This document shows positions 8,469 to 18,991 of a DNA stretch of 64,000 nucleotides, piece by piece. The notes below the pieces were generated by a model. That model made no database searches. It was given only the letters and a program-made list of their open reading frames with translations, and was not told where the DNA came from. A program made the position numbers and the translations under genes. This DNA comes from Actinomycetes bacterium. GTDB taxonomy: Bacteria > Actinomycetota > Actinomycetes > S36-B12 > GCA-2699445. The stretch covers positions 30,929 to 94,928 of the forward strand of contig JAHZLH010000048.1 in assembly GCA_022599915.1 (NCBI GenBank). Direction: 5' to 3'. Each line of letters opens with the position of its first letter. Positions within the stretch are counted from its first letter, which is position 1.

Positions 8469-8824
8469 TGGTCACGCTCAACGGTCACGGTAACGTCACC
8501 GAAGGGAACGCCGACTGGCGCTTGCGGCTTATGTACGACGATGCGCACCCCCGCTACTCCGGGGAAGGTCAGACATTTCGCTGCCAATCGCTCGGCGAGC
8601 GTTTCGATCAAGTCGACTGGATCGCCCTCGATGATCGCAATGACCGCGGCGGCGACTTTCGAATAGTCGATGGTCAGTGCCAAATCATCTGCCGCGGCGG
8701 CCGGACGGATATCCGTTCGCATTTCCACGTCAACCTTGAAGGTCTGGCCGTTGCGCCGCTCTTCCGGCAAGACACCGTGATATCCGGTAGCCGCCAGACC
8801 GGTCAGCGTAATCAGATCGTGCAT
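8465..8824 (-). CDS. folB: Dihydroneopterin aldolase
   Basis: FolB (119 residues) cleaves dihydroneopterin to hydroxymethyl-dihydropterin and glycolaldehyde. The typical start with I-T-L-T-G-L and the G-Y-H-G-V-L-P-E-E-R active-site segment are present, as are the D-Y-S-K-V region and the C-terminal K-P-Q-A-P-V-G block. The ATG shares one base with the folP stop (TAATG) and its own stop overlaps folK, so folP-folB-folK form one tightly coupled unit. Confidence 0.95.
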   Translation of the reverse strand: MHDLITLTGLAATGYHGVLPEERRNGQTFKVDVEMRTDIRPAAAADDLALTIDYSKVAAAVIAIIEGDPVDLIETLAERLAAKCLTFPGVAGVRIVVHKPQAPVGVPFGDVTVTVERDQ

Positions 8825-9699
8825 TAGTCATCCTCCTGCGCTAGGGCCGCAACTACTCGTACTGCATCTGCGCTACCCCGAACATCGTGCACCCGCACCG
8901 CCCAGGCACCTTCGGCAGCAGCCAGCGCACTGATCGCATCTGTTGCGGCGTCTCGTTGTGCCATAGGGCGTTGCTGTGCGCCGTCGGCCAATAGCTCCCC
9001 CAGGAAGCGCTTACGACTGGCACCGACAAGAACGGGATAGCCCAACTCACGCAATCGGGGCAGTCCACGCAGCAGCGCCCAATTGTGGGCTGGCTCTTTA
9101 GCGAAGCCGAGGCCTGGGTCGATAGCAATCCGATCGGCGGAAATACCTGCGGCCCGCGCTGCAGCTACTCGATCGGCAAGTTCAGCACTGACGTCGGCGA
9201 CCACGTCTTCGGTGTAATTCGCCCAGCGGTCCATCTGATCGGAATGCGCGCGCCAATGCATAGCGATGTAGCCAGCCGGGGTCTGCGCCACCGCCGCCAA
9301 CATCTCCGGATCGGCCAGACCACCCGAGACGTCGTTGACCAGGCAAGCACCCGCCGCTACCGCTGCCACCGCTGTGCTCGCTCGCATCGTATCGATGCTC
9401 ACCGGAATGCCAGCGGCAACTAGTTCGGTCACGACCGGGAGGACTCGATCCGATTCAGTGGCCGAATCTACGCGCCGCGCCCCGGGCCGGGTCGACTCCC
9501 CTCCAACGTCGATGAGATCCGCACCTGCGGACACAAGTTCACGCCCGCGGGCCACCGCAGCCGCGGGGTCCGCCCAGCGACCACCATCGCTGAAGGAATC
9601 AGGCGTGACGTTGACGATGCCGATCACCAGACAGCGTCCGGGCCTACGAAGCGAAGTTGGCAGCCCCAGCGGTCCGGGTTGTGGACTGACGGCCTGCAC
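8824..9699 (-). CDS. folP: Dihydropteroate synthase
   Basis: FolP (291 residues) condenses hydroxymethyl-dihydropterin pyrophosphate with p-aminobenzoate; it is the target of sulfonamides. The two family signatures are present: I-V-N-V-T-P-D-S-F-S-D-G-G near the N-terminus and L-I-D-V-G-G-E-S-T-R-P-G further on. The later D-P-G-L-G-F and G-A-S-R-K-R-F motifs are also present. The GTG start at 9699 follows a GGAG-like site. folE lies 15 bp upstream. Length is normal. Confidence 0.95.
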   Translation of the reverse strand: MQAVSPQPGPLGLPTSLRRPGRCLVIGIVNVTPDSFSDGGRWADPAAAVARGRELVSAGADLIDVGGESTRPGARRVDSATESDRVLPVVTELVAAGIPVSIDTMRASTAVAAVAAGACLVNDVSGGLADPEMLAAVAQTPAGYIAMHWRAHSDQMDRWANYTEDVVADVSAELADRVAAARAAGISADRIAIDPGLGFAKEPAHNWALLRGLPRLRELGYPVLVGASRKRFLGELLADGAQQRPMAQRDAATDAISALAAAEGAWAVRVHDVRGSADAVRVVAALAQEDD

Positions 9700-9714
9700 C
9701 GTTCCGGCTCCGCC

Positions 9715-10284
9715 CTAGGAACCGAGGATGAGCGACATGGCCTCAGCCCGGGTAGCTGAATCCCGCAACTGGCCACGGACGGCGCTCGTCACAGTTCGCG
9801 TCCCTGGTTTGCGGACACCGCGCATGGCCATGCACAGATGCTCACAATCAACGACGACAATCGCGCCCTGCGCTTTGAGTACGTCCATGAGGTCGTCAGC
9901 GATGCCTGTGGTCATGCGCTCTTGCACCTGCAGTCGCTTGGCGTGAACATCGACGAGCCGCGCAAGTTTGGATAGTCCAGTGACCCCGCCAGCCTCCGAG
10001 GGAATGTAGCCGACATGGGCGACTCCGTGAAAAGGAACCAGATGGTGCTCACATAGCGAATAGACCTCGATGTCGCGGACCAAGACCATCTCATCGTGGG
10101 CGATGTCGAATACGGTGCCCAAGATTTCCCCACCATCAGCGGACATTCCGGCGGTGAGCTCTTGGAAGGACCGTGCCACTCTGCCGGGGGTTTCCAGCAG
10201 CCCGTCGCGATCGGGATCCTCTCCAATCGCCAACAAAAGTTCCCGCACGGCGGCTTCGGCGCGTGCTTCATCGAATTCAGTCAT
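9715..10284 (-). CDS. folE: GTP cyclohydrolase I
   Basis: FolE (189 residues) converts GTP to dihydroneopterin triphosphate, the first step of folate synthesis. Zinc and catalytic residues are visible: [16 protein letters not shown], and the later C near H-L-C-M. The Q-E-R-M-T motif is also present. The ATG follows a strong GGGAGAAG site. The gene lies 23 bp after ftsH, as in many actinobacteria. No second GTP cyclohydrolase is seen in the window. Confidence 0.95.
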   Translation of the reverse strand: MTEFDEARAEAAVRELLLAIGEDPDRDGLLETPGRVARSFQELTAGMSADGGEILGTVFDIAHDEMVLVRDIEVYSLCEHHLVPFHGVAHVGYIPSEAGGVTGLSKLARLVDVHAKRLQVQERMTTGIADDLMDVLKAQGAIVVVDCEHLCMAMRGVRKPGTRTVTSAVRGQLRDSATRAEAMSLILGS

Positions 10285-10307
10285 GGCTTCTCCCGGGGTG
10301 CTTTGGT

Positions 10308-12335
10308 CTAGTCCTGACGTAGTTGTTCGTCACTGGGCGGATCCCAACGGTTCTCATCGGCAGTCGCACCATGTGCGGCTCCGTTTTCTGAGCCGTGGCC
10401 ATTGGCGGATGGGGCATCTCCGTTGAGTTGAGACACCTCAGCCGGGGTGAGGACCGGTGGGCGATCCGACGGCGCCCGGCGCGCTGAGCCGGTCCAGGCC
10501 GGTCGCACTTCACGCAACTGCAGGTTGGTAAAGATTCGTCCGACGGCGGCCTTGTCCAAAGTCTCTTTGTCTAGCAACTCCAAGACGAGGTGGTCGAGGA
10601 CATCGCGGTTGGTCACCAGGATGTCGTAGGCCTCTTGGTGCGCCTCTTCGATCAGGCGGCGGACTTCCTCATCGATCGCGCTGGCCACCTGCTCGGAGTA
10701 GTCCCGAGTGTGGCCATAGTCGCGGCCCAAGAAGACTTCGCCCTGCTCTTGGCCATAGCGAATCGCGCCCAAGCGTTCGCTCATGCCGAACTGGGTCACC
10801 ATTGCACGAGCAACACTGGTCGCCTTCTCGATGTCGTTGGACGCCCCAGTGGTGGGGTCGTGAAACACCAGTTCTTCCGCAGCCCGCCCGCCGAGCATGT
10901 AGGCGAGTTGGTTGAGCATTTCTGACCGGGTGCGGGAGTGCTTGTCCTGGTCGGGCAACACCATCGTGTAGCCCAAGGCCCGGCCCCGCGGCAGGATGGT
11001 GATCTTGTGCACTGGATCGTTGCCAGGCAAGGCTGCCGCAACAATGGCGTGACCACCCTCGTGGTACGCCGTGATTTTCCGCTCGTCGTCGCCCATCACT
11101 CGCGTTCGCTTTTGCGGACCGGCGATTACTCGGTCAATGGCCTCATCTAGCGCCTCATTCGAAATCAGCTTGTCGCCACCGCGAGCGGTGAGCAACGCAG
11201 CCTCATTGAGAACGTTTGCCAGGTCGGCGCCGGTGAAGCCCGGTGAGCGCTTGGCAATACTCTCCAGATCGACGTCGGGCGCGAGTGGTTTGCCACTGGC
11301 GTGCACCTTCAAGATCGCTTCCCGACCCTTAAGGTCGGGACTCTCTACCGCGATCTGTCGATCGAATCGACCGGGTCGCAGCAGGGCGGGATCCAGAATG
11401 TCGGGTCGGTTCGTCGCGGCGATGAGAATGACACCACCGGCTACGTCGAAGCCATCCATCTCGACCAGCATCTGGTTCAGCGTTTGCTCACGTTCGTCGT
11501 GGCCACCACCTAGCCCCGCCCCACGATGACGTCCAACGGCGTCGATCTCATCAATGAAGATGATGGCCGGGGCATTTTGCTTGGCTTGTTCGAAAAGATC
11601 GCGTACCCGAGAGGCCCCGACACCAACGAACATCTCCACGAAGTCGGAACCCGAGATCGAGAAGAAGGGGACAGCCGCTTCGCCAGCAACTGCCCGTGCG
11701 AGCAGCGTCTTGCCAGTGCCTGGTGGGCCGTACAACAACACACCCTTGGGGATTTTGGCGCCCACCGATTGGAACCGGCTCGGATCCGACAGGAAATCTT
11801 TGATCTCGTGCAGTTCCTCGACTGCTTCCTCAGCACCAGCGACATCGGCAAAAGTCGTTTGCGGCATGTCCTTAGTAACCACCTTGGCCTTGGACTTGCC
11901 GAACGACATCAAGCGGCCGCCGCCTTGCATCTGGCTCAGGAAGAAGAAGAGCAGACCTAAGATGATGAGTAGTGGGAGGAAAGAAACCAGCAGCGTCGTA
12001 AACAGGCTGTCTTGGGGAACCTCCACGTTGTAGCCCTCGGGCAAACTGCCACTATCGACCTGCTCTTGCAGTAGTTGCTGCAGTTCCAGACCCTGACCCT
12101 CAATGAACTTCGCGGTTTGCTCAGTGCCGTCCTTCAACGTGATATCGATCCGCTGTTCCCGGTCAACGAGGGTCGCGCTGGATACGTTCTTATTCTGAAT
12201 CTGCTCGACGACAGCGCCGGTATTGGTCTCTTCCGGTCCATTCAGTCCCGAGAGAACGCTAGTTGCGATGAGCAGCAGACCCAGGGACAGCAAAATCCAC
12301 AGCAGCGGCCCACGCGCCAGTTTTCCCCAGTTCAT
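10308..12335 (-). CDS. ftsH: ATP-dependent zinc metalloprotease FtsH
   Basis: FtsH (675 residues) is a membrane-anchored AAA+ protease that removes damaged or regulatory membrane proteins. Two TM helices flank a small extracytoplasmic domain (about residues 10-30 and 112-135). The AAA module has Walker A GPPGTGKT near residue 200 and the F-I-D-E-I-D-A-V-G Walker B. The zinc site HEGGH lies near residue 425. The C-terminal tail is Ser/Pro/Gly-rich and probably disordered. The ATG at 12335 has a perfect GGAGGAG site. A longer frame to 12494 lacks such support. It heads the folate operon. Confidence 0.96.
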   Translation of the reverse strand: MNWGKLARGPLLWILLSLGLLLIATSVLSGLNGPEETNTGAVVEQIQNKNVSSATLVDREQRIDITLKDGTEQTAKFIEGQGLELQQLLQEQVDSGSLPEGYNVEVPQDSLFTTLLVSFLPLLIILGLLFFFLSQMQGGGRLMSFGKSKAKVVTKDMPQTTFADVAGAEEAVEELHEIKDFLSDPSRFQSVGAKIPKGVLLYGPPGTGKTLLARAVAGEAAVPFFSISGSDFVEMFVGVGASRVRDLFEQAKQNAPAIIFIDEIDAVGRHRGAGLGGGHDEREQTLNQMLVEMDGFDVAGGVILIAATNRPDILDPALLRPGRFDRQIAVESPDLKGREAILKVHASGKPLAPDVDLESIAKRSPGFTGADLANVLNEAALLTARGGDKLISNEALDEAIDRVIAGPQKRTRVMGDDERKITAYHEGGHAIVAAALPGNDPVHKITILPRGRALGYTMVLPDQDKHSRTRSEMLNQLAYMLGGRAAEELVFHDPTTGASNDIEKATSVARAMVTQFGMSERLGAIRYGQEQGEVFLGRDYGHTRDYSEQVASAIDEEVRRLIEEAHQEAYDILVTNRDVLDHLVLELLDKETLDKAAVGRIFTNLQLREVRPAWTGSARRAPSDRPPVLTPAEVSQLNGDAPSANGHGSENGAAHGATADENRWDPPSDEQLRQD

Positions 12336-12526
12336 CTGGTTAGCTCCTCCGCCCGGCGGCAAGAATGGCTGCGCTTGTTGCACGCCCGATTGAGTTTCGC
12401 TGCGGGGCCTTCCTACGACGGTACACCGCGTTGGCCCAACCTGGTAACGGTGTTCGCGCTGCGCGGAGTCCCGATTGGACCCACTTCCAGCCATACGTGG
12501 CGGGCGTTTACCGCCATAGTGGAGTC

Positions 12527-13558
12527 ATGCGAGCCCAACTCCTTACGACCCCGGGCGCCAATCTCGACATTGCGCTGTCGTGGCAGCAGCACCCAATTCC
12601 GGAGCCTGGGCCGGGCCAACTACAAATCCAAGTCACCGCCAGCGCGGTCTGTCGCACCGATCTACAGCTGGTGTCAGGCGATTTGCCCGCGCACCGATTG
12701 CCGGTCATTCCGGGACACCAGGTAGTTGGTCGGGTGATTGCACTCGGAGCCGGGGTACCGGCAGCGCGACTGGGCGAACGCGTCGGCTTGGTGTGGCTAG
12801 CTAGCGCCTGCGGCCAGTGTCGCTTCTGCGGCAGTGGTCGAGAAAACTTGTGCGCCGAGGCGCGCTTTACTGGTTGGGATGTTGACGGTGGTTACGCAAC
12901 CGCCGTCAACGCGCGGGCAGACTTCACCCACCCGCTACCTGATCTCGGAGCCCAATTCGCCGCGAGCGAGGAAAGTGACGCAGCAATCGCACCGCTGCTC
13001 TGCGGGGGTGTCATCGGTTTCAGATCATTGCGGGCTGCCGGGATCGGACCAGAGTCAACTGGGGCACGATTGGGGTTGTTCGGCTTTGGTGCCAGCGCCC
13101 TGCTCGCAATTCAAGTTGCCCGGCATTGGGGAGTTCGATGTTTCGTGGTTACCCGGTCGATCGCTGAAGCAGCCCGGGCGCGCGAACTCGGGGCGGAGTG
13201 GGCGGGGACCTACGATGACGTGCCGCCGGAACGATTCGATGCTGCGATCACGTTCGCGCCAGTCGGCTGGGTCGTCAACGACGCGCTGCGAGCACTAGAC
13301 CGCGGCGGCACCGTCGCGATTAACGCGATTCATTTGGATCAGATTCCCGCATTGGACTACGACGATCTGTGGTGGGAGCGCAGTATCAGATCCGTCGCGA
13401 ACGTCACTCGACAAGACGTCGCTGACTTCTTGCAAACGGTAGCCGCTGCTGGAATCCGTACCGACTACGAGGTAATGCCGCTGTCGGCCGCCGCAACCGC
13501 TTTGAACCGGGTCCGACAAGGGAATGTTGCCGGCGCATTCGTGCTTCAGCCCGATTGA
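12527..13558 (+). CDS. Zinc-dependent alcohol dehydrogenase family protein
   Basis: This 343-residue medium-chain dehydrogenase has the catalytic-zinc N-terminal block (V-C-R-T-D-L and P-G-H-Q-V-V-G). It also has the four-cysteine structural zinc lobe C-G-Q-C-R-F-C-G-S-G-R-E-N-L-C. The nucleotide-binding segment reads L-F-G-F-G-A-S-A, a variant Rossmann glycine motif. The layout resembles AdhP/AdhA-like enzymes of actinobacteria. The ATG at 12527 has GGAG upstream; the frame stays open for 54 more codons upstream but that part looks non-coding. The substrate cannot be read from the sequence. Confidence 0.88.
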   Translation: MRAQLLTTPGANLDIALSWQQHPIPEPGPGQLQIQVTASAVCRTDLQLVSGDLPAHRLPVIPGHQVVGRVIALGAGVPAARLGERVGLVWLASACGQCRFCGSGRENLCAEARFTGWDVDGGYATAVNARADFTHPLPDLGAQFAASEESDAAIAPLLCGGVIGFRSLRAAGIGPESTGARLGLFGFGASALLAIQVARHWGVRCFVVTRSIAEAARARELGAEWAGTYDDVPPERFDAAITFAPVGWVVNDALRALDRGGTVAINAIHLDQIPALDYDDLWWERSIRSVANVTRQDVADFLQTVAAAGIRTDYEVMPLSAAATALNRVRQGNVAGAFVLQPD

Positions 13559-13828
<270 letters not shown>

Positions 13829-13882
13829 GTCGCCCCGCAAGACGACAATGCCCTGCCCGGCGCAGCGTGAGACAATTCCGAT

Positions 13883-14824
13883 ATGGCGCAATCCTGGACT
13901 CCTGCTGATATTCCTAATCTTTCCGGCCGCGTCTTTGTCGTGACCGGCGCAACCAGTGGCCTCGGCTTAGCCAATGCCGCTCAACTCGCGCGACATGGTG
14001 GTCAGGTCGTGGTTACCGGCAGGGATCCCGACCGACTGCGGAGCGCTTGGGAAGAAGTCTCGGCCGCTAGCCAAGGACCGCAGCCCGATCAGGTGCTACT
14101 CGATCTTGCCGATCTGTCCTCAGTACGAACGGCAGCAGCGGAAATCATGGCGCTGCATGACACTATCCACGTTCTGATCAACAATGCCGGCATTATGGCG
14201 CCGCCGCTCAGCCGCACCGTCGATGACTTCGAATCACAGATCGGAACCAACCACCTCGGGCATTTCGCGCTTACAGGACTACTGCTACCTGCTATGCCCA
14301 CCGACGACGCAACCGCCGACGCTCGCGTGGTGACAGTGGCCAGCGGCGCACATCGGATGGGCAAGGTTGATCTCGATGACCTCAACTACCGCAATCGGCG
14401 CTACGAGTCATGGCAAGCCTATGGACAAACCAAACTCGCCAACTTGTTATTCACCCGGGAACTGAGCCGCCGGGCCACGTCGGCCGGCCTGAAACTGAAG
14501 GCAGTCGCCGCACATCCGGGGTGGTCCGCCACCAACCTGCAATTCGCTGGACCGGCCATGGCACAAAACGTTGTGGGGCGAACTATCACCCGCACCGTAA
14601 ATGCCGTTGTTGGGCAGTCCGCAGAGATCGGCTCTTGGCCGCAGGTCCGAGCAGCCACCGACCCCGGAGTTGAGAGCGGGCAGTACTACGGCCCCGACGG
14701 CTTCATGGAAATGCGCGGCAAACCGGTATTGGTCGAACCAAGCAATGCGGCCAAAAACGATGAGACCGCTGCGGGTCTGTGGAAGCTCTCCGAAGACCTC
14801 ACCGGAGTCCGCTTTCTCGACTAG
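13883..14824 (+). CDS. Short-chain dehydrogenase/reductase (retinol-dehydrogenase-like)
   Basis: A 313-residue NAD(P)-dependent oxidoreductase. It has T-G-A-T-S-G-L-G near residue 20, N-N-A-G near 100, and the catalytic Ser and Y-x-x-x-K (Y-G-Q-T-K) near 180. After that comes H-P-G-W-S-A-T-N, typical of the WWOX/retinol-dehydrogenase-like group of SDRs. The C-terminal extension with G-Q-Y-Y-G-P-D-G is also common in this group. The substrate is not deducible. It lies 54 bp downstream of the DUF5522 gene on the same strand. Confidence 0.88.
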   Translation: MAQSWTPADIPNLSGRVFVVTGATSGLGLANAAQLARHGGQVVVTGRDPDRLRSAWEEVSAASQGPQPDQVLLDLADLSSVRTAAAEIMALHDTIHVLINNAGIMAPPLSRTVDDFESQIGTNHLGHFALTGLLLPAMPTDDATADARVVTVASGAHRMGKVDLDDLNYRNRRYESWQAYGQTKLANLLFTRELSRRATSAGLKLKAVAAHPGWSATNLQFAGPAMAQNVVGRTITRTVNAVVGQSAEIGSWPQVRAATDPGVESGQYYGPDGFMEMRGKPVLVEPSNAAKNDETAAGLWKLSEDLTGVRFLD

Positions 14825-14939
14825 CAACGCAGCGACCACCCCCCTGTTCAGTTGCGCCATCCGGGCGAAAATTGTCTGTTGATGAATAACTTTGGCCACA
14901 TCGGGAAACGTCTGTGTACTGCAACCTCTTGGAGACCAG

Positions 14940-15086
14940 ATGAATCGAGTCGCCCGAGCACCCCGAGTTCGACTAACTTCCGCCGACGATCAAGTCATTC
15001 AGTTGGAACGCAACCGCCTGCGGCATCCACCGCGTCCCGCGGGCGTGTGGCACGGGATGATGCGTTGGCTGGGTTTTCGCTACTAG
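14940..15086 (+). CDS. Small basic protein, unknown
   Basis: A 48-residue frame opens at an ATG preceded by a GGAGACC site at normal spacing. It is Arg-rich (predicted strongly basic) with the motif W-H-G-M-M-R-W-L-G near the C-terminus. No domain is recognised. It stands alone between the SDR and the gene at 15285. The good ribosome site is the main argument that it is real. It is too short for a firm call. Confidence 0.45.
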   Translation: MNRVARAPRVRLTSADDQVIQLERNRLRHPPRPAGVWHGMMRWLGFRY

Positions 15087-15284
15087 CCGTACCGATCTGG
15101 CGGTAGTCGCACCCAGACCTCGATCGCTCGGCGTGGTCGGCTTCGGCACGACATCGAAGATGCAGTTACCGGGAAAAGGAACCACCCTAGGGTTAGGCAG
15201 AGGATGCTGCGCGGGCCAATCTCACGGAGTCCACTGATCCGGCACCGCGGACTTGTCGGGCGATAACCGGCTGAGAGGAGAAAC

Positions 15285-15713
15285 ATGACATCGTCACCCA
15301 CGCCAGCACCGACGACTGAGGTCGCGGAACTCATAGGCATCTACCACGCTGATGGTGGCTTGGTCGGCGAGGCAACCTACGTGATCGGTCATCTACTGGG
15401 CCGGGCTCATTGTGCGCTCTGTGACATCACCCACTCACCCTTCCGTCGGAAACCGGCCTGGGACGCCATGGTGCAGCGGCTAGGTGTTGAGTTCCGGCTC
15501 CTTCACCGCAACGAGGTTGATTCGGACGTGCAAAAACTTCTCGACGATCACGAAACTCCACTAGTTCTGGCTCGGACAGATTCCGGGTCACTGGAGGTAC
15601 TGCTGGAGCCGCAAGAGCTTGAACTCTCTGGCTCCGTTACCGATTTTGAGCAGCGTCTGCGGGAAGCACTGCGCGGTCGAGAGTCGGCCAAGACCGGTAG
15701 GCGAGCCGGCTAG
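15285..15713 (+). CDS. Conserved-looking protein with CALCDITH motif, unknown
   Basis: This 142-residue cytoplasmic protein begins after a strong GAGAGGAG site. A central block reads G-R-A-H-C-A-L-C-D-I-T-H-S, a C-x-x-C-x-x-x-H arrangement that could bind metal, followed by R-R-K-P-A-W. A helical C-terminus ends in a basic tail. I recall uncharacterised proteins with the same motif but no named domain. The 3' end is 6 bp from the converging MFS gene. Confidence 0.75.
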   Translation: MTSSPTPAPTTEVAELIGIYHADGGLVGEATYVIGHLLGRAHCALCDITHSPFRRKPAWDAMVQRLGVEFRLLHRNEVDSDVQKLLDDHETPLVLARTDSGSLEVLLEPQELELSGSVTDFEQRLREALRGRESAKTGRRAG

Positions 15714-15719
15714 TTGGTT

Positions 15720-17324
15720 CTAGTCCCCCGCTGACTGTTCTGCCGCGGCTGCCTCAAACTCGCCAACATCTCTGCCAAACCGAGTGATGGGTCCACCCAC
15801 TGCAAAGACGGCTATCAACATCCCGATAAAGGACAGCGCAGCATTGAAGCTAAATGCCCACTTAACGCCGTCGGCAAAAGCGATTCGGACCACTTCGACC
15901 AACTGCTCACCGGTCTTCCCCGGATATTGCTGCAACACCGTAGCCGAGTTATCGGTGCCGACAATGACGCCTCGGATGGCTTCAATCTCGGCAGAGTTGA
16001 GCGTTATCCCGATCGCCTGTGAACCGTCGGTGATCCCAGCATTAGCAGCGACCAGGAAGATAGTCGTGGTGATACCAAGGCCAACCGCACCACCAGCAAC
16101 CTGGAACATATAGACCAGTCCGCCAGCAAGACTGGACATGGACGGATCCAAAGCGGTGAGCGCGGCAGTAGTTACTGCAGAAGCGAAGAGTCCGACACCA
16201 ATTCCCAGCACGATCATGCCAGGCAAGAAAGCGGTGAACCCTGACTCTGGCTCAATCAGCAAAACCAACAACGCAGGCCCGACGAACATGCACAAGGCAC
16301 CAACCGAGATGACAGCCTTGAGCCCGACTCGATTGATGAGCCAGGATTCGCTGAAGGACGCTACTGCGAAAACCGCCATAAAGGGCAGCAGTGACGCACC
16401 TGCTTGTAGCGGATTCTGGTCAAAGACCTTCTCGAAGTACTGCGGCAGGTACAACAGGGCACTAAAGAAGATACTGGAGGTCATCAGCACCGAGAGACAC
16501 GCGTAGAGCAAGGGGCGATGACCTATCACTGCCCCCGGGATCAACGCGTCGTCGCCGGCCATTCGCTGGCGGAGAACAAACGCCACCATGGCCAGTGCAG
16601 CCACAATCAGTAGCCCCCACACGAACGGGTCACTCCAGCCCACATCCGGAGCCTCGGTAAGTGAGACCAACAGCGAAATCAGACTGACGCCCAGCAATAA
16701 GGAGCCCCAGTAGTCGACCTTGCCATGCTCATCGGGCGATTTGACGTGAACCGTTCGCCAGGTAACCGCTACCGCAACGAGGGCGATGGGCACGTTGATA
16801 AGTAAAATCCAGCGCCAGCTTGCTAACTCGGTCAGCGCACCGCCCAGCAGCGGTCCGGTCGCGTTGCCGATACCAGCGACGCCGATGACTAGCCCACCGG
16901 CCAGACCCGCCTTGGCAGCTGGAAGGATCTGGTAGATCAGACCTAAGATGGCCGGCCACATCAACGCGCCGCCAACCCCTTGCAGCCCGCGAGCAGCGAT
17001 CAATGTGTAGATGTCGGGGGCGAGTCCGCCGAGCAACGAAAACACAGCAAAGATTCCCGTTCCGATGAACAGGATCCGCAACCGACCAAACATGTCCGCC
17101 AGTCGGCCCCCCGGAACGATCATCACACCGAAGATCACCGCGTAAGCATTAATAACCCACTGCAGTTCGGAGACATCGGTGTTGAGCTCTGCCTCCATTG
17201 CTGGCAGCGCAACGCTCATCGCTACAAAGTCATTGGCGATCAGAAAAACGCAGAGACACATCGCTACCAGAGCAAGGACGACGTCGCTTCCCAGCTTCCC
17301 GGATTTCGCGCTATCTACCGACAT
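15720..17324 (-). CDS. MFS drug exporter, DHA2 (14-TM) family
   Basis: This 534-residue proton-driven exporter has about 14 TM helices. Motif A is visible as G-R-L-A-D-M-F-G-R-L-R. Motif C-like G-V-A-G-I-G-N-A-T-G-P-L-L-G-G lies in TM5, and the early N-D-F-V-A-M-S-V-A-L-P segment is typical of QacA/EmrB-type proteins. A small inverted repeat (GTATC 17334-17338, GATAC 17350-17354) lies just before the start and could be a repressor operator, but no TetR gene is adjacent. The substrate is unknown. Confidence 0.9.
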   Translation of the reverse strand: MSVDSAKSGKLGSDVVLALVAMCLCVFLIANDFVAMSVALPAMEAELNTDVSELQWVINAYAVIFGVMIVPGGRLADMFGRLRILFIGTGIFAVFSLLGGLAPDIYTLIAARGLQGVGGALMWPAILGLIYQILPAAKAGLAGGLVIGVAGIGNATGPLLGGALTELASWRWILLINVPIALVAVAVTWRTVHVKSPDEHGKVDYWGSLLLGVSLISLLVSLTEAPDVGWSDPFVWGLLIVAALAMVAFVLRQRMAGDDALIPGAVIGHRPLLYACLSVLMTSSIFFSALLYLPQYFEKVFDQNPLQAGASLLPFMAVFAVASFSESWLINRVGLKAVISVGALCMFVGPALLVLLIEPESGFTAFLPGMIVLGIGVGLFASAVTTAALTALDPSMSSLAGGLVYMFQVAGGAVGLGITTTIFLVAANAGITDGSQAIGITLNSAEIEAIRGVIVGTDNSATVLQQYPGKTGEQLVEVVRIAFADGVKWAFSFNAALSFIGMLIAVFAVGGPITRFGRDVGEFEAAAAEQSAGD

Positions 17325-17333
17325 CTGGTTACC

Positions 17334-17354
17334 GTATCGATTTCAAACAGATAC
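17334..17354 (-). promoter_or_regulatory. Candidate operator upstream of MFS exporter
   Basis: GTATC and GATAC form an inverted repeat with an 11-bp spacer, ending 10 bp upstream of the exporter ATG. The TGTATC...GATACG arrangement resembles operators of TetR/QacR-type repressors, but the arms are only 5 bp and no regulator gene is next to it. Weak evidence. Confidence 0.25.
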
Positions 17355-17548
17355 AGCGCGGGACAATGCGTCGGTCAACTCTGGAGTGCTGGTTCAGGTA
17401 CCCATCCCAAGCAGAGAGCCCGTGACATCCGTCATACGTATCAACCACAGGCTGTCACCACGAGGCAGCCCAGCGAAATAGTGTGAGTGAATACAATCTG
17501 TCCAAGCCCGCACTAACGGGTCAGGTAGCCGCCACCTAGGCTGATCTC

Positions 17549-18826
17549 GTGGCAACATCATCTACAAGCGGCGATAGTCAACCCGCTGGCTGGTATCCAG
17601 ACCCAGCGGATTCCGGCAGATTGCGCTTTTGGGATGGCACTACTTGGACAGACCACACAAAGGCCTTGACCGACCTTAGTCCAGACACTGCGGACCAAAG
17701 CGCGACCTCGTCAAGCCCCGCGCCTGACGCCACCACCCAGACTGCCGCTGAGCCGCAGCAATGGGGTACCGCCGGCTCAGGGGCCGAGCAACCAACTGCG
17801 GCAGCACCGGCTCCCGACTACGGCCGCTATGCAGCTCAGCAGAGCCCACTGGCACCCAGCGGGATGCGCCCCATCAGCTTTCTGTTCTCCGACATCGTGC
17901 GGATCGGTAAACGCGCATGGTGGCCGCTCACTGCGGTCAGCCTGATCTTTGCTGTGGTCTCCGCCCTAGCATTGGCAGCTACTACCGCAGCGCTGGTAGA
18001 TCTTGGCGCGCTGGGCGACGCGATCCGCTTGACCAGCGAGTTGGCCTCCGAGCCAGTCGGTGCCACAACTCCCGAGGCCCAAGGCAAGCTCTTGGAAGAT
18101 GCCTTTACCCAGGTGCCTCGAGTGACTTCCTGGGTCGGGTGGGTTGTCGGAGGAGTCCTGCTCGCCGTCGTGCTGACCTTCGCTTCGGCTTGGCAGATTG
18201 CTGCGGTCAATCGCGCAGCAATGATGGCTGCCGCTGGTGACTCAGCGAGCATCAGCGACTCGCTGCGCCGTGGTCTACCAGGTGGTCTTCGGTTATGTGG
18301 CTACCTGCTGATCTTCATCCTCGCCGTGACCGTCGTTGTCACCGTTGTCACCGTCATCTGCATCCTGGCTGCGGCTGTCTCGGTTTGGCTGAGCGTCCTG
18401 ATCGGCATATTCGCCGGGCTGCTGCTCATGGTGCTGATGGTGTGGGTATTCACTCGGCTCACTCCCCTCTCCGTGCAGGTTGTGATCAAGCGTGGCGCCC
18501 TTAGGTGGTCGTGGCGGGCCACTCGTGGCAAGTTCTGGGGAGTCTTAGGCCGCTACGCGCTGTGGAGCTTAGTTGCCTATGTGATCATTCAGTTCCTCAT
18601 GGGCATTGCGCTACTGCCGGCCGCTTTGATCGGATCAGTAATCGCCGGCCAGAATGACCCCGGCGCCGCAAGCGCGGTCTTCTCAGCGACGCTGTTGCTA
18701 AGCATCCCGCTCTCACTCGCCCTAAACGCCGCATCGCTCATCGGGGTAGTGCCGATTTGGCGCGATCTGACCGATGAACCGGAGTTCGCCAGTATCCGCG
18801 ATGGCGAGCCAGTCTCGGTCGACTGA
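17549..18826 (+). CDS. DUF2510-domain membrane protein
   Basis: A 425-residue protein starting at GTG. Residues about 11-35 are a DUF2510 module (G-W-Y-P-D-P and L-R-F-W-D-G-T-T-W-T-D-H). An Ala/Pro/Gln-rich linker to about residue 105 follows. The rest is a polytopic membrane domain with about six TM helices, including a long-helix region near residues 240-310. DUF2510 is a short domain of unknown function found at the N-terminus of many actinobacterial membrane proteins. The transport or signalling role of the TM domain is not evident. Confidence 0.8.
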   Translation: MATSSTSGDSQPAGWYPDPADSGRLRFWDGTTWTDHTKALTDLSPDTADQSATSSSPAPDATTQTAAEPQQWGTAGSGAEQPTAAAPAPDYGRYAAQQSPLAPSGMRPISFLFSDIVRIGKRAWWPLTAVSLIFAVVSALALAATTAALVDLGALGDAIRLTSELASEPVGATTPEAQGKLLEDAFTQVPRVTSWVGWVVGGVLLAVVLTFASAWQIAAVNRAAMMAAAGDSASISDSLRRGLPGGLRLCGYLLIFILAVTVVVTVVTVICILAAAVSVWLSVLIGIFAGLLLMVLMVWVFTRLTPLSVQVVIKRGALRWSWRATRGKFWGVLGRYALWSLVAYVIIQFLMGIALLPAALIGSVIAGQNDPGAASAVFSATLLLSIPLSLALNAASLIGVVPIWRDLTDEPEFASIRDGEPVSVD

Positions 18827-18991
18827 GTTTGCTGCGGAAATAGCCACGCCCAGAGATTTTCTAGAGATCACCGAGAGCCGAGAAAATCTCGCTGCCGAAG
18901 CGATGGTCGTAAACACACCCGACACCACACCCTCGACGGGTCGGCAGTGGCATTCACACTCAGAAATCTGAATACGTAGTTATCTTTTTGC

